From: Haliclystus octoradiatus
Lineage: Eukaryota; Cnidaria; Staurozoa; Stauromedusae; Haliclystidae
Assembly (NCBI GenBank): GCA_916610825.1
Contig: OU744446.1
Location: forward strand, 32,778,225 to 32,842,224
Direction of reading: 5' to 3'
Length of the DNA: 64,000 bases
Below the pieces are notes generated by a model. It was given only the letters and a program-made list of their open reading frames with translations. It did not search any database and was not told the origin of the DNA. Positions 11,098 to 21,649 of this stretch are shown piece after piece (position 1 is the stretch's first letter; each line of letters starts with the position of its first letter). Position numbers and translations under genes: made by a program.

Positions 11098-14000
11098 TAT
11101 TTCTATATTTCGATATTTCTGTGTCTGTCCGCGACCTATGTACGTCTTACTGGCGATATAATACGGATAATCCGTTGTCGGGAAATTATGCAAACATTTG
11201 TGTCGAGATAACCGTGTACAGTAACAAATTTGTTGTATGAAAAGTATGGGTCTATGACGTTGTTTTAAAATAATATACTTCATCAGATATTTTATTTTAT
11301 ATCCTTGCATTAAAAAATTCAGAGATTTTGAAAAATTTCATAGGTCGATAATCTAGCGGGCAGCCAAATCGAAGTCAAATTGAAATCCCCAGAACAAAAA
11401 TATTTTGCTTTGAATTTAAAAGCTGCGTGTAAATTGTTTGAACAAGTGAAACTTAAAACTGAATCAGTTTTATGATAATTAAAACAATACGAAATACTGA
11501 GTTACATTGAATTACCAATATAACTAGGCCAGACAAAATATGTTTTGATATCAAAGAAACGTAGACCTATTTCATGTAGTGTTGATATCAGCAATACATA
11601 TAGCGCGGCACAAACGCTATGAAATTAAAGAGACTTTAGGTCTTAATTTAATTTAATAATGAAACCAAATGCCGTTCATTACTTTTACCAAAATCGAGAT
11701 ACAAAACATTTCACTTTTAAAAAGGCTATTTTGATATATAACTTGTGAGAACACTGAGCAAACAATCTGTTTTGAAATGAATAATCTATCGCGGGGCATA
11801 AAAACAAATTAACTTGGCAAGAATTTTCAAAATGACGTTGGCGTTCGATCAATTCGAAAAATATTCAAAGTTCGAATAGATTATCTGTCTACAGTTTAAA
11901 ATTATAGAGTTTAGAATTAATCAAGGCATTGCACAAAAGTATTTCTATAATTTATTATTTAATATAAAAATATGAATCATTTGGTTTTGAGCAGGCAGGC
12001 ATTTATTGTATGGAAGGAATTGTAGGCTTTTATTTTCAGATTTTGCTTCCATAATTAACGAAGGAATTATAGGCATCGATTAAAATTAAAATTTCATTTT
12101 GTTGACTTGCTATACGAATAAGACACAGTATGTTACTACAGTTTCGAGAATAAAAATAGCGGTGTCTTGTTATTATCGTTGATCAACATTTAATAAAGTT
12201 AATTTCAGGTATATCAAATTTAACAAAGTTAAATTGAATTTAGCGTATGATTTGTGATAAATAATAATAATTATAATAATTTCAGCGTTCAAAAACTTTG
12301 CTTTGAATTTAAAAGCACAAAAACATAATTTAAAAACATTTTTAAATAGTTAATACAGTTTGGGTGAGTGTAACAAACCTTGTGTTACAAAAATAAAAGG
12401 TGAAAAGGTTGCATGAAATAATCGATCATAGCAAACAATATTTATTAAAATACTACTTACCATTTTCCAAATGAGATCCAAATAAAAACTATACGAGCGG
12501 CATAATCTCCGAACAACATTTAAATACATAATAGCGGGTTCTCTGAGTTAATACACCAATCAATAATAAGTTAACAACCATATTTTATCGAAAGAGAATG
12601 TACGCCCGATAAGAATAAAATAAAGATTGTCTTTTATTCGAAATAATTCTGACAAAAATGATCATTTCATATCGTGATCAAATGCATGGTAAAGTAGATT
12701 CATTTTCTACATAGTAAATTATCCTTTTCGTCAGACATCATAACATGAGCATTTAAATATTACCATCGGCTGTGGTATTTTATATCTTTGAAGCTGCACT
12801 AAACATTTCAACTCTATAAACCATCGCGTCCGTTTCAATAAATTCTGAATAAATATGCATATCACGAATCTGGCAAAATGAGTTGTTTTCGTTTTTCTAT
12901 CAAAATAATTAATTTATTCATGATCATCTTTTCTTTCATTCGACATCTGTAATGTATTATAATTAGCGCGTAGAAATATTGAAAACAAGATGTAACATAA
13001 TATCAATATCGAATTAGTATAGCGATTATTATAGAATTTTATTTCCTTTTAAAAGAATGTTGATGCTATTATTCTGGAAAATTTGATAACAAAAACCACT
13101 ATCAGACCAATTTTTCAGATCTTTTTTTACTTATAAAATTTTATTTTCAACGAACTCTTAGTATTTTGATAGACTGCCATGAAAATCACAGGCATATTTG
13201 CTGAGATTGCAAAGATCAAAAATATATAGACTCATATAGTATCATATCATAATATTTTCAGATCATATATATAATTTGAAATTCAATACACGCGCGTGGG
13301 TCGGCCTTGTTCAATAATACGTTGTCGAAGCAGTAGGTTTGTTTATAAGGTCAGTTAAAGCGCTGATATGAGTAAGTAACGGAGTGGCTAATTGGTTAAT
13401 GCTCTTGTATAATAATTTCAGGGTCGTCAGTTCAAATCCGCCATTCGGCAACCTTTTATCAACGATTTTTCTTATTATTATTTAATATGAAGCAGTAAAT
13501 CATTTTTAATTAACAAAAGATATCGTTTGATCATGTTAATAACAGAAATCAGTGGACCATGTGTCTTGTTGAAGCTAAATTAATTTAATATTGAATGTAT
13601 CGCATGCAATGCCACGAGTTTCACTGGCCACACTTTGACGGCGTTATTTTGTGAACAGCACATTAGTGTTGTATATATTGCAATAAAGATTTATGAATCC
13701 GAACCGAACGCGATCCGATCGTATCGGGTCAGATTCGGATTAATATTTTAGGTCTTCGGATCGGATCGGATTTGAAGTGATTTTTTATGGATAGTTTCAG
13801 ATTTCGAAATTTGACTAAGTATTTGTAATTATAATAATTAATGTGTTCTGGCCTCCTTTCAGCACATAAAATAAAGTTTTTCTATGTAGATATAGCTACG
13901 TTAAATTATACATTTCAATCGACTCAATTGATGTAAAATAAATTAAACTTTTATCAAAGGAATGATTAAGATGTATTGATTAATGCTACATCGTTTCAAT

Positions 14001-14137
14001 GCGTATTGTGTCTCATGATCTCCTCCAGAGTTCATACTCCGTATTATACAGCGATAGTCAGCTTAGTCAATTGTTTAATTATAAGTGATCTGAAAGTTTT
14101 ATCATAGAAGGTCCATTATGGACTACACTCGTTGCTA
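11098..14137 (+). mobile_element. Helitron-like non-autonomous unit A2 (second of tandem pair A)
   Basis: Head-to-tail with A1; the junction reads CTAG then 'tatttctatatttcgatatt'. It is 3040 bp, the same length as B2. It differs from A1 by many scattered substitutions, and has a small extra segment near 12000-12030 missing from B2. Its right end has the same GTCCA/TGGAC hairpin and CTAG (14134-14137). The next sequence is unrelated to the right flank of B2, so CTAG is a true end. It lies 40 nt upstream of the exon starting at 14178. Confidence 0.65.
13377..13450 (+). other. tRNA-like segment inside unit A2
   Basis: Same position as in A1. The A-box region is 'tggctaattgg', and the B-box word 'gttcaaatc' lies in 'cagttcaaatccgcc', slightly closer to consensus than in A1. 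Stems are degenerate. Confidence 0.55.
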
Positions 14138-14177
14138 GTATCTATATACTATTCGTATGATTTAGATCTATCCTCAG

Positions 14178-14982
14178 TGCCAACAGTTAACCCATTAACT
14201 ACAAAACTCACAACCACCAGTCTTCCTCCTTCTCAATCACCTTCAACGCTAGCAAACACAATTACTATTGGCACAGTAAAAGGTGAGAATTCTTTGATAA
14301 TCAACTAAACAGAAACAAATAGCTTGACATGAACATTTAAGAAATGACTAAAATTGAGTATTTTTTTTTTCATTTTAGTTTCATTGAACGAATGCCTCGT
14401 GGAATGTAATCAAAATATTGTCACATTCAATCCAAACAATCCACCAAGTGCCGTCGTTGACGGATACAATCAAAATCCATCTGATGTATTTTGGATGAAA
14501 TGTCAAAGTCAATCGGTAATTGTGTGCACTTTGAGTAGCTTATGACTTCTATCTTCTGATTTCTGAATGAATATATATTCAATTTACGATATGGTATATA
14601 CAACAAAATGGGAAATATGTTTTACAGATTTTACTGCCAAAATAATATGTCCATTTTTCCGAATATCATAATACATTGAGAATTTGAGATACGCCATTGA
14701 CTTTGGGGTTGGCTTGAAGGTTGCGGTAAATTCAACAAGGCACTAGATAGTATTAATATTATTATACAAGGTAGCATATAGACAGATATTAATATGTTAT
14801 CAAAGTAATTCCATTTCAATGGTGTTTAGATCCTAAGATGTTACGCTGTTCCTTTTCAGGATGCAGACCAATGTAGTTGCGTTGATACTCATTTTTCAGT
14901 GTTTAGTATCCTCATGGACGATACAGTGGAAGTCAAATGTAGAGAGATTATCAGAAGTAACAACTGTATGTGTATGCAATAA
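14178..14982 (+). CDS. Last three exons of a secreted Ser/Thr-rich, Cys-rich protein
   Basis: Three exons connect in one frame. Exon a is about 14178-14282 (acceptor 'tcctcag', donor 'gtgag'). Exon b is 14379-14515 (acceptor after a T-run 'cattttag', donor 'gtaatt'). Exon c is 14860-14982 (acceptor 'ccttttcag', stop TAA at 14980). The exon a to b junction is phase 1 and b to c is phase 0, and both fit. Exon a encodes a Thr/Ser/Pro-rich stretch typical of an O-glycosylated linker. Exons b and c encode about 86 residues with eight cysteines, including CLVEC, CSC and CMCMQ at the end. I do not recognise the domain. An extracellular role is inferred from composition. The 5' exons are unknown; the first PAN-like exon at 1788 is a tempting partner, but its phase-0 donor does not fit exon a. 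Confidence 0.55.
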
Positions 14983-15764
14983 TCTACCACATTTGGCTCA
15001 TCTAAATAACCTTTATTATTGTTAATTTGCATTTATTCTATTACTATACAGTGGATTTGTTAACTGTTAAGTTTATTGTATAGTAAGATTTGTATTAATT
15101 AGCATACTTAGTCATTAACCTCTTTATCGTGTATCCTCGTAATCGTTGAGTATAAATAGCTTTGTTAAATATTATTTAGACTGAGTGTTATTTAAGCAGT
15201 CTTGAATGGAATGAATGCTACATTGTATCATTAATTGAATTCATTGAACACTATACTTTGACTTCTTTTTGTTGTTGCCATTCTCTTGCTAGAGTTAATA
15301 CAGAACTCTACAGTATCATACTGAATAGATTAATGATTTATACAGGGACATTTTGAGGAATGTGACATTAACATGAATTTTAATGTACTTTAAGATTATA
15401 ATTACATTTGATGTATAACTTCCATCCTTCCATCATAACGGTTAGAAAATATGACGTGGATAGAGTCCCGGTAGCCGGGTCTTTGGTTGAAAAAAGCAAG
15501 AGTCCCGGTAGTCCAATACGCATGCGCAGAACGATTTTCTTTCTTCGAAATGTGTAAAAAAAACTTTCAATTTTCTTAAACAAAGTTATATCTATTTTAA
15601 AAGTTATTAAAAGATATCACATTTATTTGATAATGACATTGAGGCAAATAGGATAACTTATGAAAACGATTCAACATTTGTGGAAGTACAGTAAATGCTT
15701 GATTTAGCAGAAACAGAGAATTATTTAATCGAAGTCGCGTTTTTCACGATGGCCGACGGAAACA
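14983..15764. other. Non-coding stretch downstream of the Cys-rich gene
   Basis: Contains the presumed 3' UTR and intergenic DNA. A TATAAATAG word occurs near 15150, with no gene start after it. No other feature seen. Confidence 0.4.
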
Positions 15765-16200
15765 TTCATCATCATCATCATCATCATTTATTCAGGGCCT
15801 GGTAAGCCATACTAGGCTTGTTTTCACAGGGCTGATTACAAAATGCATACAATATAATATTTAAGAATAAAATGTTAGTACAGTATTAGGAAATTTTACA
15901 TTTATAAAAAGTATACAAATTTACATAAGATATATATTATTTAATAAATGTTTTCTTCAAATTATCTATATATGTTGTTCTGTTATAGCTATTTCTTTTA
16001 TCCAGGAGGCTTGTTGATTCCATTTGTGAATACCAGCTGATTTAAATGAGTGACTGTGGCATTTGTCGTTGTATATGTTATTGTGAGCAAAAGAGCGAGT
16101 TAACGCGATCATTAAATGAAAAAGTTTCATCTGCAGCACGAGCAAATGTTTAATAAAACCAATGTGATTGAATGATTGAATTATGAAAAATGCTGTTGAA
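15765..16200 (-). mobile_element. 3' end of an L2/CR1-like LINE (minus strand), decayed
   Basis: On the minus strand the open frame 15966-16328 contains LTRSFAHNNIYND, then HSFKSAGIHKWN, then IKEI. This matches position by position the C-terminus of the better LINE copy at 39864-40334 (SHFHNDIYIK, HPFQDAGAHKWNNLP, MKEV). The element ends at 15765-15788 in a (CAT)n tract as read on the plus strand, the same microsatellite tail as that LINE. Only the last part of the reverse transcriptase ORF and the 3' UTR remain. No function is expected. Confidence 0.7.
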
Positions 16201-16394
16201 CTTAGCAGGAATTCGTCAATTTCCTCGTCTGTTTTCTTAGAGAAGCTGCAACCATTGTTACTATTATCGACATTATCATTATTATTATTAAGCAAATTAT
16301 ATCCGAAATTAAAATTCCGTTTTGCCATTTTAATTGTTTTGATTTTGTTTGGAGGTAATCAGAAACCTCTGAATCGCAAACCCCAGAAACCCTG

Positions 16395-16565
16395 GTTCAA
16401 ATTTCCTGCGTGCCTTCATCAATTTTTCGTGCACGCTCAATCGACAAATCCAATTGCTGGGAATCATTCGACGACTCTAGAACAAAGGATGCCGCGTGCC
16501 TTCATCGACTTTTACCTGCACGCTCTACGACCAATCAAACCGCAAGGAGTCATTCCATCGTTTTA
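16395..16565 (+). repeat. Imperfect tandem duplication of about 80 bp
   Basis: 'gcgtgccttcatcaattttt' is echoed by 'gcgtgccttcatcgactttt' about 84 bases later, each followed by 'tgcacgctc' and a similar 'ggaatcattc' or 'ggagtcattcc'. It causes an apparent open frame (16183-16566) that I do not regard as a gene. Confidence 0.6.
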
Positions 16566-16579
16566 GAATTATGTTTCTG

Positions 16580-16965
16580 AAATATCACGAAGGCTTTCTG
16601 CGATCTGATTGTTCGAATGAGCGTGCATGAAATCCTAGGGTAATACATTGCTCCGAAAACAGGGAAATCTGCTAGCTTCAAAAATTTTATCTTTCATAAA
16701 ATACAGAAAGTAGAACTTTCCAACAACAATCCAATAAATATCTCAATCAATAAGGGTAGAGATTTACAAAACAGTATTTAGCTCAAGATGTTTTTGTTTA
16801 TTGTAAAACGTTGCAAAAGGGAAGACAATTATATGCAGGGCAGGCTACGCTGCTTAATGTAAACCTAAATTTTTAACAATTACTACCTTGATTTCCAACA
16901 ACCTTATTCTCGTTAAGTATAAATATGAATATAAACATGGCAAATGTGCGGTAACCCTTTAATAG
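16580..16965. repeat. Interspersed repeat R1, copy 2
   Basis: Aligns with 2294-2600 and then 2960-3000. It shares 'gcgtgcatgaaatcctaggg' and ends in 'aaacatggcaaatgtgcggt', like the copy at 2970-2990. It lacks the palindrome of copy 1. Confidence 0.75.
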
Positions 16966-17638
16966 AAAATGTAATCTGCTTATATGCTATGCAAAAATTT
17001 TCAAACTAACAACTTACATTGCGTCACTTACACCTCTCAAGTGGCCGTGCACTACTGAAGCAATAAATAGGTTTGATTGACTGATTCCTTCTATTGAACA
17101 ATATTCACATGAACAGATATATTTAATCCTATGTGCAAAATAGGCGAAGCCAAAATTGATTTGTTGTCGCAACGCAGAGCTTAATCACAGGAGAATTATA
17201 GGTTTTCTACCCATGCAAGAAACAGAAAGCAAAATCTAAAAAACAAAGAATTCCTAACCATATTTGAATGATCTGATTCAAGATATGCTTTTGAAATATG
17301 TCGCGCTACAACTGGCTGAAAAAACTGCTCGGACATATTAAATACAATAACTGTACTGTCAATACAATCACATCATTTGACATTTTTAAGTATATTATAT
17401 ATGTAATTGTAATTGATTGTAATAGATGTATATATCTTATCGTAATATATACAGGTATTAATCACGAAGGAAGTGAAGTCAGTAAATACTGCTCTGTAAG
17501 ATCGTATGAGGATCTGATTGAAGAAACATTGGGAAAAAAAACAGAGAACAGTTGGTTGTATTGTTTGATTTGATTCCATTTCTTCTATTTCTTCAGATAT
17601 TTGTATCCGATTTAGTTCTTAATGATATCTCAATGCTC
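16966..17638. other. Non-coding stretch
   Basis: No supported feature. The ORF at 17298-17573 has an AG acceptor-like site near 17455 and a short charged tail, but no recognisable domain. Confidence 0.4.
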
Positions 17639-18604
17639 TCAATGAGCTAATGGCACTATCTTTGTACTACAAGGAAAATAATTCCAAACAAAATGACCTA
17701 TCGTTGGATTTTGATAACAATATACCAGAGGGTTGATTGCTGAGTTTGAAAGCATCAATGTTGTAACAATGTTGAATGACAGTAACGCATTTCTTGATAG
17801 GCGCCCTTGACTACTCACAATAATAGAATTAACAGTTAACGGTAAATGAAATATCAATAAAACAATTGCTACCGTGCAAAGGAAACGAGTTACTCTACGT
17901 CTTTGTTGGGCCATGCGTAACTGCTCAATGGCATTGGCTGACGGCTGAGGCATACTTTTATTCAACTTCTTCAGGGTATAGTTGATCTTTAGATATACAA
18001 ACGGATTAACAGTATATGATATAATGATAATAACAATATTAAATACCATGAATATGTTCCATAATACCGTAACTTGTGCAATAATACTCAAGGTGATTAC
18101 TACCATTAAAGATGTGCTCACCATCCACTTTATAACTCCAATAGTTAGTTTAGCACAATGAAAATATGGATGACATATTGCAAGGTATCTTTCTATTGAT
18201 ATAAACAGAATGCATATCATGCTTGTCAATGACGAAATCATACCAAGAAAGTTCAGATACGCCGATAGCGTGCAATCATATATATGTAATGCTTTTAAAA
18301 TCATATAAGTACCGTAGATAGGCATAATGGCTACACCTGTAAATAGATCAGTCAATGACAATGCTAATAACGGTATATTACTTCCTGTCTTTAATAATTT
18401 TTTTGTTGCTAATGCTAGAACAATCAGGAAGTTCATAATCACTATCCATGGTGTTAGTAATAAACATATAACACCAAGCACTAGTAGCGAACTTTCCATT
18501 ACTTGTGATTCCAAGAAAATGCGTGTTAATGATCTACCAAAATAATTACAATTTAATGTTGTATGTTCAAAACCATAAGTGCTTGATTTGTTTGCTGCTG
18601 ACAT
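17639..18604 (-). CDS. Class A (rhodopsin-like) G-protein-coupled receptor, intronless
   Basis: A complete 321-residue frame with seven hydrophobic segments. Residue N58 fits position 1.50. LSLTD puts D86 at 2.50. C111 is at the start of TM3 for the usual disulphide. ERY at 138-140 is the DRY variant. W160 is at 4.50. FHLP places P255 at 6.50. NPLVY at 291-295 is the NPxxY motif. An N-glycosylation site (NKS, 5-7) lies in the N-tail. The basic third loop around QQRRRVTR suits G-protein contact. It would act at the plasma membrane; the ligand cannot be told, though short-loop receptors of this shape are commonly amine, adenosine or lipid-like. Extracellular loop 2 looks very short and lacks a cysteine, which is unusual. 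The start Met at 18604 is the first in frame. Single-exon structure is common in this family. Confidence 0.85.
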   Translation of the reverse strand: MSAANKSSTYGFEHTTLNCNYFGRSLTRIFLESQVMESSLLVLGVICLLLTPWIVIMNFLIVLALATKKLLKTGSNIPLLALSLTDLFTGVAIMPIYGTYMILKALHIYDCTLSAYLNFLGMISSLTSMICILFISIERYLAICHPYFHCAKLTIGVIKWMVSTSLMVVITLSIIAQVTVLWNIFMVFNIVIIIISYTVNPFVYLKINYTLKKLNKSMPQPSANAIEQLRMAQQRRRVTRFLCTVAIVLLIFHLPLTVNSIIVSSQGRLSRNALLSFNIVTTLMLSNSAINPLVYCYQNPTIGHFVWNYFPCSTKIVPLAH

Positions 18605-19141
18605 CTTGGATACACAAGCTATAGTATTTTATTATAGTTTTCTTCGCAGTTCTGAAAGTTCTTTTACATGTAATGCGATTTATGAATTATTTCAATTTCA
18701 CTCACTCGCAGATGTTTTTAATCTTCTTTGAGATCAATTCAAGAAATACACTTCAAACAAGAGATCACGAGAAATCCATACGAAATAGATTTAACATATC
18801 AAAACATTTACGATATTCAAATGTAATTTGCTGATGTGATTGTCAAAATTTACTGCTTCCTGTGCTATGAGAGAAACGACCATAGTAAATAATTGTTCAA
18901 AAACTTTATAAATACTAGGGAAATGAGTCAATTTTGTTTACGATATGTGTGATCAAGATAATGAGACAGTCATCAGAAGATAGATGCATATCAGATAAAC
19001 GATTGCGGTTGAGCATTTTAACTGTAAAATACATCGCTTTAAAGTTATCCAAAAATTAAATTATAATAATGTAATATGAAGTCAAAAACATGTATGTGAA
19101 AGTGCTTAATGTTTGTTAAAACAGAACATAATATAAAATTG
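18605..19141. other. Upstream region of the GPCR, nothing specific recognised
   Basis: AT-rich. It should contain the GPCR promoter (minus strand), but no convincing TATA box or other site was identified. Confidence 0.35.
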
Positions 19142-19260
19142 AGACAAAGATGAATCAAAGCCTTTTCGTAATTCCAAGTTTCAAGTGTTTATTTCACGAT
19201 CTTCAGACGGTATACTAACATATTAAAAAACATACCACTATACTCATGTGAACATACATA
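19142..19260 (-). repeat. Solo arm of the hammerhead-like foldback element
   Basis: Matches the left half of the foldback at 42975-43167: 'acaaagatga' at the edge, then 'aagcctt', 'gtttca', and finally 'cataccactatactc', which is identical at 43061. The second arm is absent, so this is a half or truncated copy. Confidence 0.65.
19165..19210 (-). ncRNA. Hammerhead-ribozyme-like motif HH1 (minus strand)
   Basis: Read on the minus strand: CCGT, core CTGAAGA, stem II region TCGTG...CACTT, core GAA, ACT-TGG-AAT, T, ACG. Stem I pairs CGT with ACG (3 bp). Stem III is weakened compared with HH5. Both core blocks (CUGANGA and GAA) are intact. It is probably a decayed type I hammerhead. Confidence 0.45.
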
Positions 19261-20914
19261 AAATGCAATATATAATATAATTCTTCAAATACAAAGGTTA
19301 ATTATATAATTATTTCATTCTAAACGTGCTATTTGCCGAAATCTTTAAATCTATCTCACATGATCATGATAAAAAAAAACTAAAAAAAAAACAATTAACA
19401 TATGTATCTAACGGAAGAATGAAGAATATTGCGAAGTGTAATTATAATTCCATTAAATGTCACTAAATAATAATTAATTTTAGCTGATTGATTAAGAAAA
19501 AGCATGCATTTTTCTGTTTTATCAGTCAAGGGTATCTAGAGCGTAATAGATTGATTTTGTTGTGAATACGCTGCATGTATCGCTTGAACTACAAAATCTA
19601 GCAATCAACAATTAATATTTCACCTGTTGAATAGATACTTTCCTTCTGGATAAATTTAACTGTCGACTTATAATAATCTAGTGAGAATAGTTCATCAAAA
19701 CACAGCTGCATGAAAGTGTTTGCTGTTTCTTTACTTTTTATAGAACTTACAAGCAAGATGCAGAGTCTGGGCGAGCAATGAATTGTGGGACAGAGGTGTG
19801 AAGGTTTGAACAAACTTCATATGACTATAGATCTCAAATTTGACGAAAAAAAAAAACCTTTGTTCGATTCGACTGTCAAGTGGGGGGCAAGTCAGGCCTA
19901 GCAACGATTGATCAAAGCCAGACTTTTGTTTTAAACTTTTGCATCGATTTTACTAAATATACTTGTTTGATATACTATAATGAATGATCTGTCATTGCTG
20001 ATGTTAGATAATTCCTATCCCAATCGGAATAACATACTCGGTAACACACACCAGAACAATTGTCAACACACTTCGGGATCTTAAGCATATTTAAGTCATA
20101 GCGAGAGTCTCTTTTACATCTTCGACCTATTGAAACATCTTCCTTTGGCAAAATTAAACGAATATATTTATTAAAATCAGTGCAAGACTTCAAAGTAAAG
20201 TCTGGATTAGCTCAACCATCGTTGCAAAAGATCACTTAGCTTCCACTTGGAAAAATACATATTTCTTTCCCAAAAATTTGAAATCTAGCCACAGTAATAT
20301 TTCTCCCCGCTATACTGATATGCTTTACATTTCTTTCTCTGTGAAGTCTCTATTGACTGAACGATATTTGACACAAATTTACACTTTTAGTATATCGCGT
20401 TAAGAAATTATTTGCGCTTGTTGACCTTCACAAATCAGTCCCACGAATCATAGCTCGCCCAAGAATCTGGACCTTAAATGTTCTGCTAAAGAACTGCCAT
20501 GTTTAGGATTTCTGATATCAAAATCTTATAACTACTTGTATCAGCTTGCCCAAGCATAAGGCTGTAAGGCATTCAGTAACCCTTGTATTTACAAAAACAT
20601 ATTTTACTATGATTTTTAAATCAATTTAAGTGTAAAACTGGTTTCAGAAATTTTATATTACAAGTCTTCGTCAAATTTCAGCATTGGTTACGCTATCTGG
20701 GTATAATAACATACCGGTTATGTATTGCGCAATTAGAGTAAAAATCACTGGTTAGTGAAATTTTGCACTGGAATAGTCAACTTGTTTTATGTTGAACCGA
20801 GGACTACATTTAGGCTATTATTATTAAAATCATTACTTTTCATTATCAGAAGCAGAATCCAACATGAATGATCTTTTTCTATTCATCATTATCATTATTA
20901 TAGATAGAATAGTA
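19261..20914. other. Non-coding stretch
   Basis: AT-rich, with poly-A-like runs near 19375 and 19848. Apart from the weak Cys-rich frame at 19975-20193, no gene or repeat is recognised. Confidence 0.4.
19975..20193 (-). CDS. Weak Cys-rich ORF, possible exon
   Basis: I do not recognise this protein. The second half contains RRCKRD, then CVDNCSGVCYRVC, a dense cysteine cluster of the type seen in extracellular modules. An acceptor-like AG (read on the minus strand, 'tttcaatag') precedes RRCKRD, so the real coding part, if any, may be only the last 50 residues. No signal peptide and no paralogue in the window. It may be a chance frame. Confidence 0.2.
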   Translation of the reverse strand: MKSCTDFNKYIRLILPKEDVSIGRRCKRDSRYDLNMLKIPKCVDNCSGVCYRVCYSDWDRNYLTSAMTDHSL

Positions 20915-20957
20915 TCTGTCTGATGGTCGCATAAAGCGAGAAACTTCAAGATACAGA
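20915..20957 (+). ncRNA. Hammerhead-ribozyme-like motif HH2
   Basis: TCTGT, core CTGATGG, stem II TCGC-ATAAA-GCGA (4 perfect pairs), core GAA, short stem III region ACTTCAAGAT, then ACAGA. Stem I pairs TCTGT with ACAGA (5 bp). The last core base is G instead of the required A9, and stem III is irregular, so it is probably inactive. It lies 110 bp before the (TTA)n block and downstream of the minus-strand Penelope-like element. Confidence 0.45.
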
Positions 20958-21066
20958 AAATTAATGCGTGGTCTTTGAATCCATTATTATTATTTACGCT
21001 CTATCAAATGTCATCGAGCACTATCTCAACTGCTGTTAGATACCATATTATTATTATTATATTAGA

Positions 21067-21417
<351 letters not shown>

Positions 21418-21649
21418 TAAAGCAAAAGATAGCGACAAAAAACTACAAGTAGTGGTTGTTGAAAAATTTTCGGTATTATACATTATACCATCGTCAGTTC
21501 AAAAGAAAGAAATATTAATTTACAAATTACTTATAGGCTAAGGATCTAAAAACTTAATACATTCTAATTGTTAAAAATAGTGCTAAAAATAAAACAATGA
21601 AACAGAAAGGAAACCTATTCAATTACAATATGTTCTATCATGCATATAT

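Noticed and set aside
1788-14982. One gene joining the PAN-like exon and the Cys-rich exons
   Set aside because: The donor at 2126 is phase 0 and the acceptor at 14178 needs phase 1, so a direct join fails; additional exons would be required and were not found.
16183-16566. 127-residue ORF with hydrophobic stretch
   Set aside because: It runs antisense through a LINE 3' end and then through a tandem duplication and repeat R1; no family features.
17298-17573. 91-residue ORF with acceptor-like site
   Set aside because: No signal peptide, domain or paralogue; cannot be told from chance.
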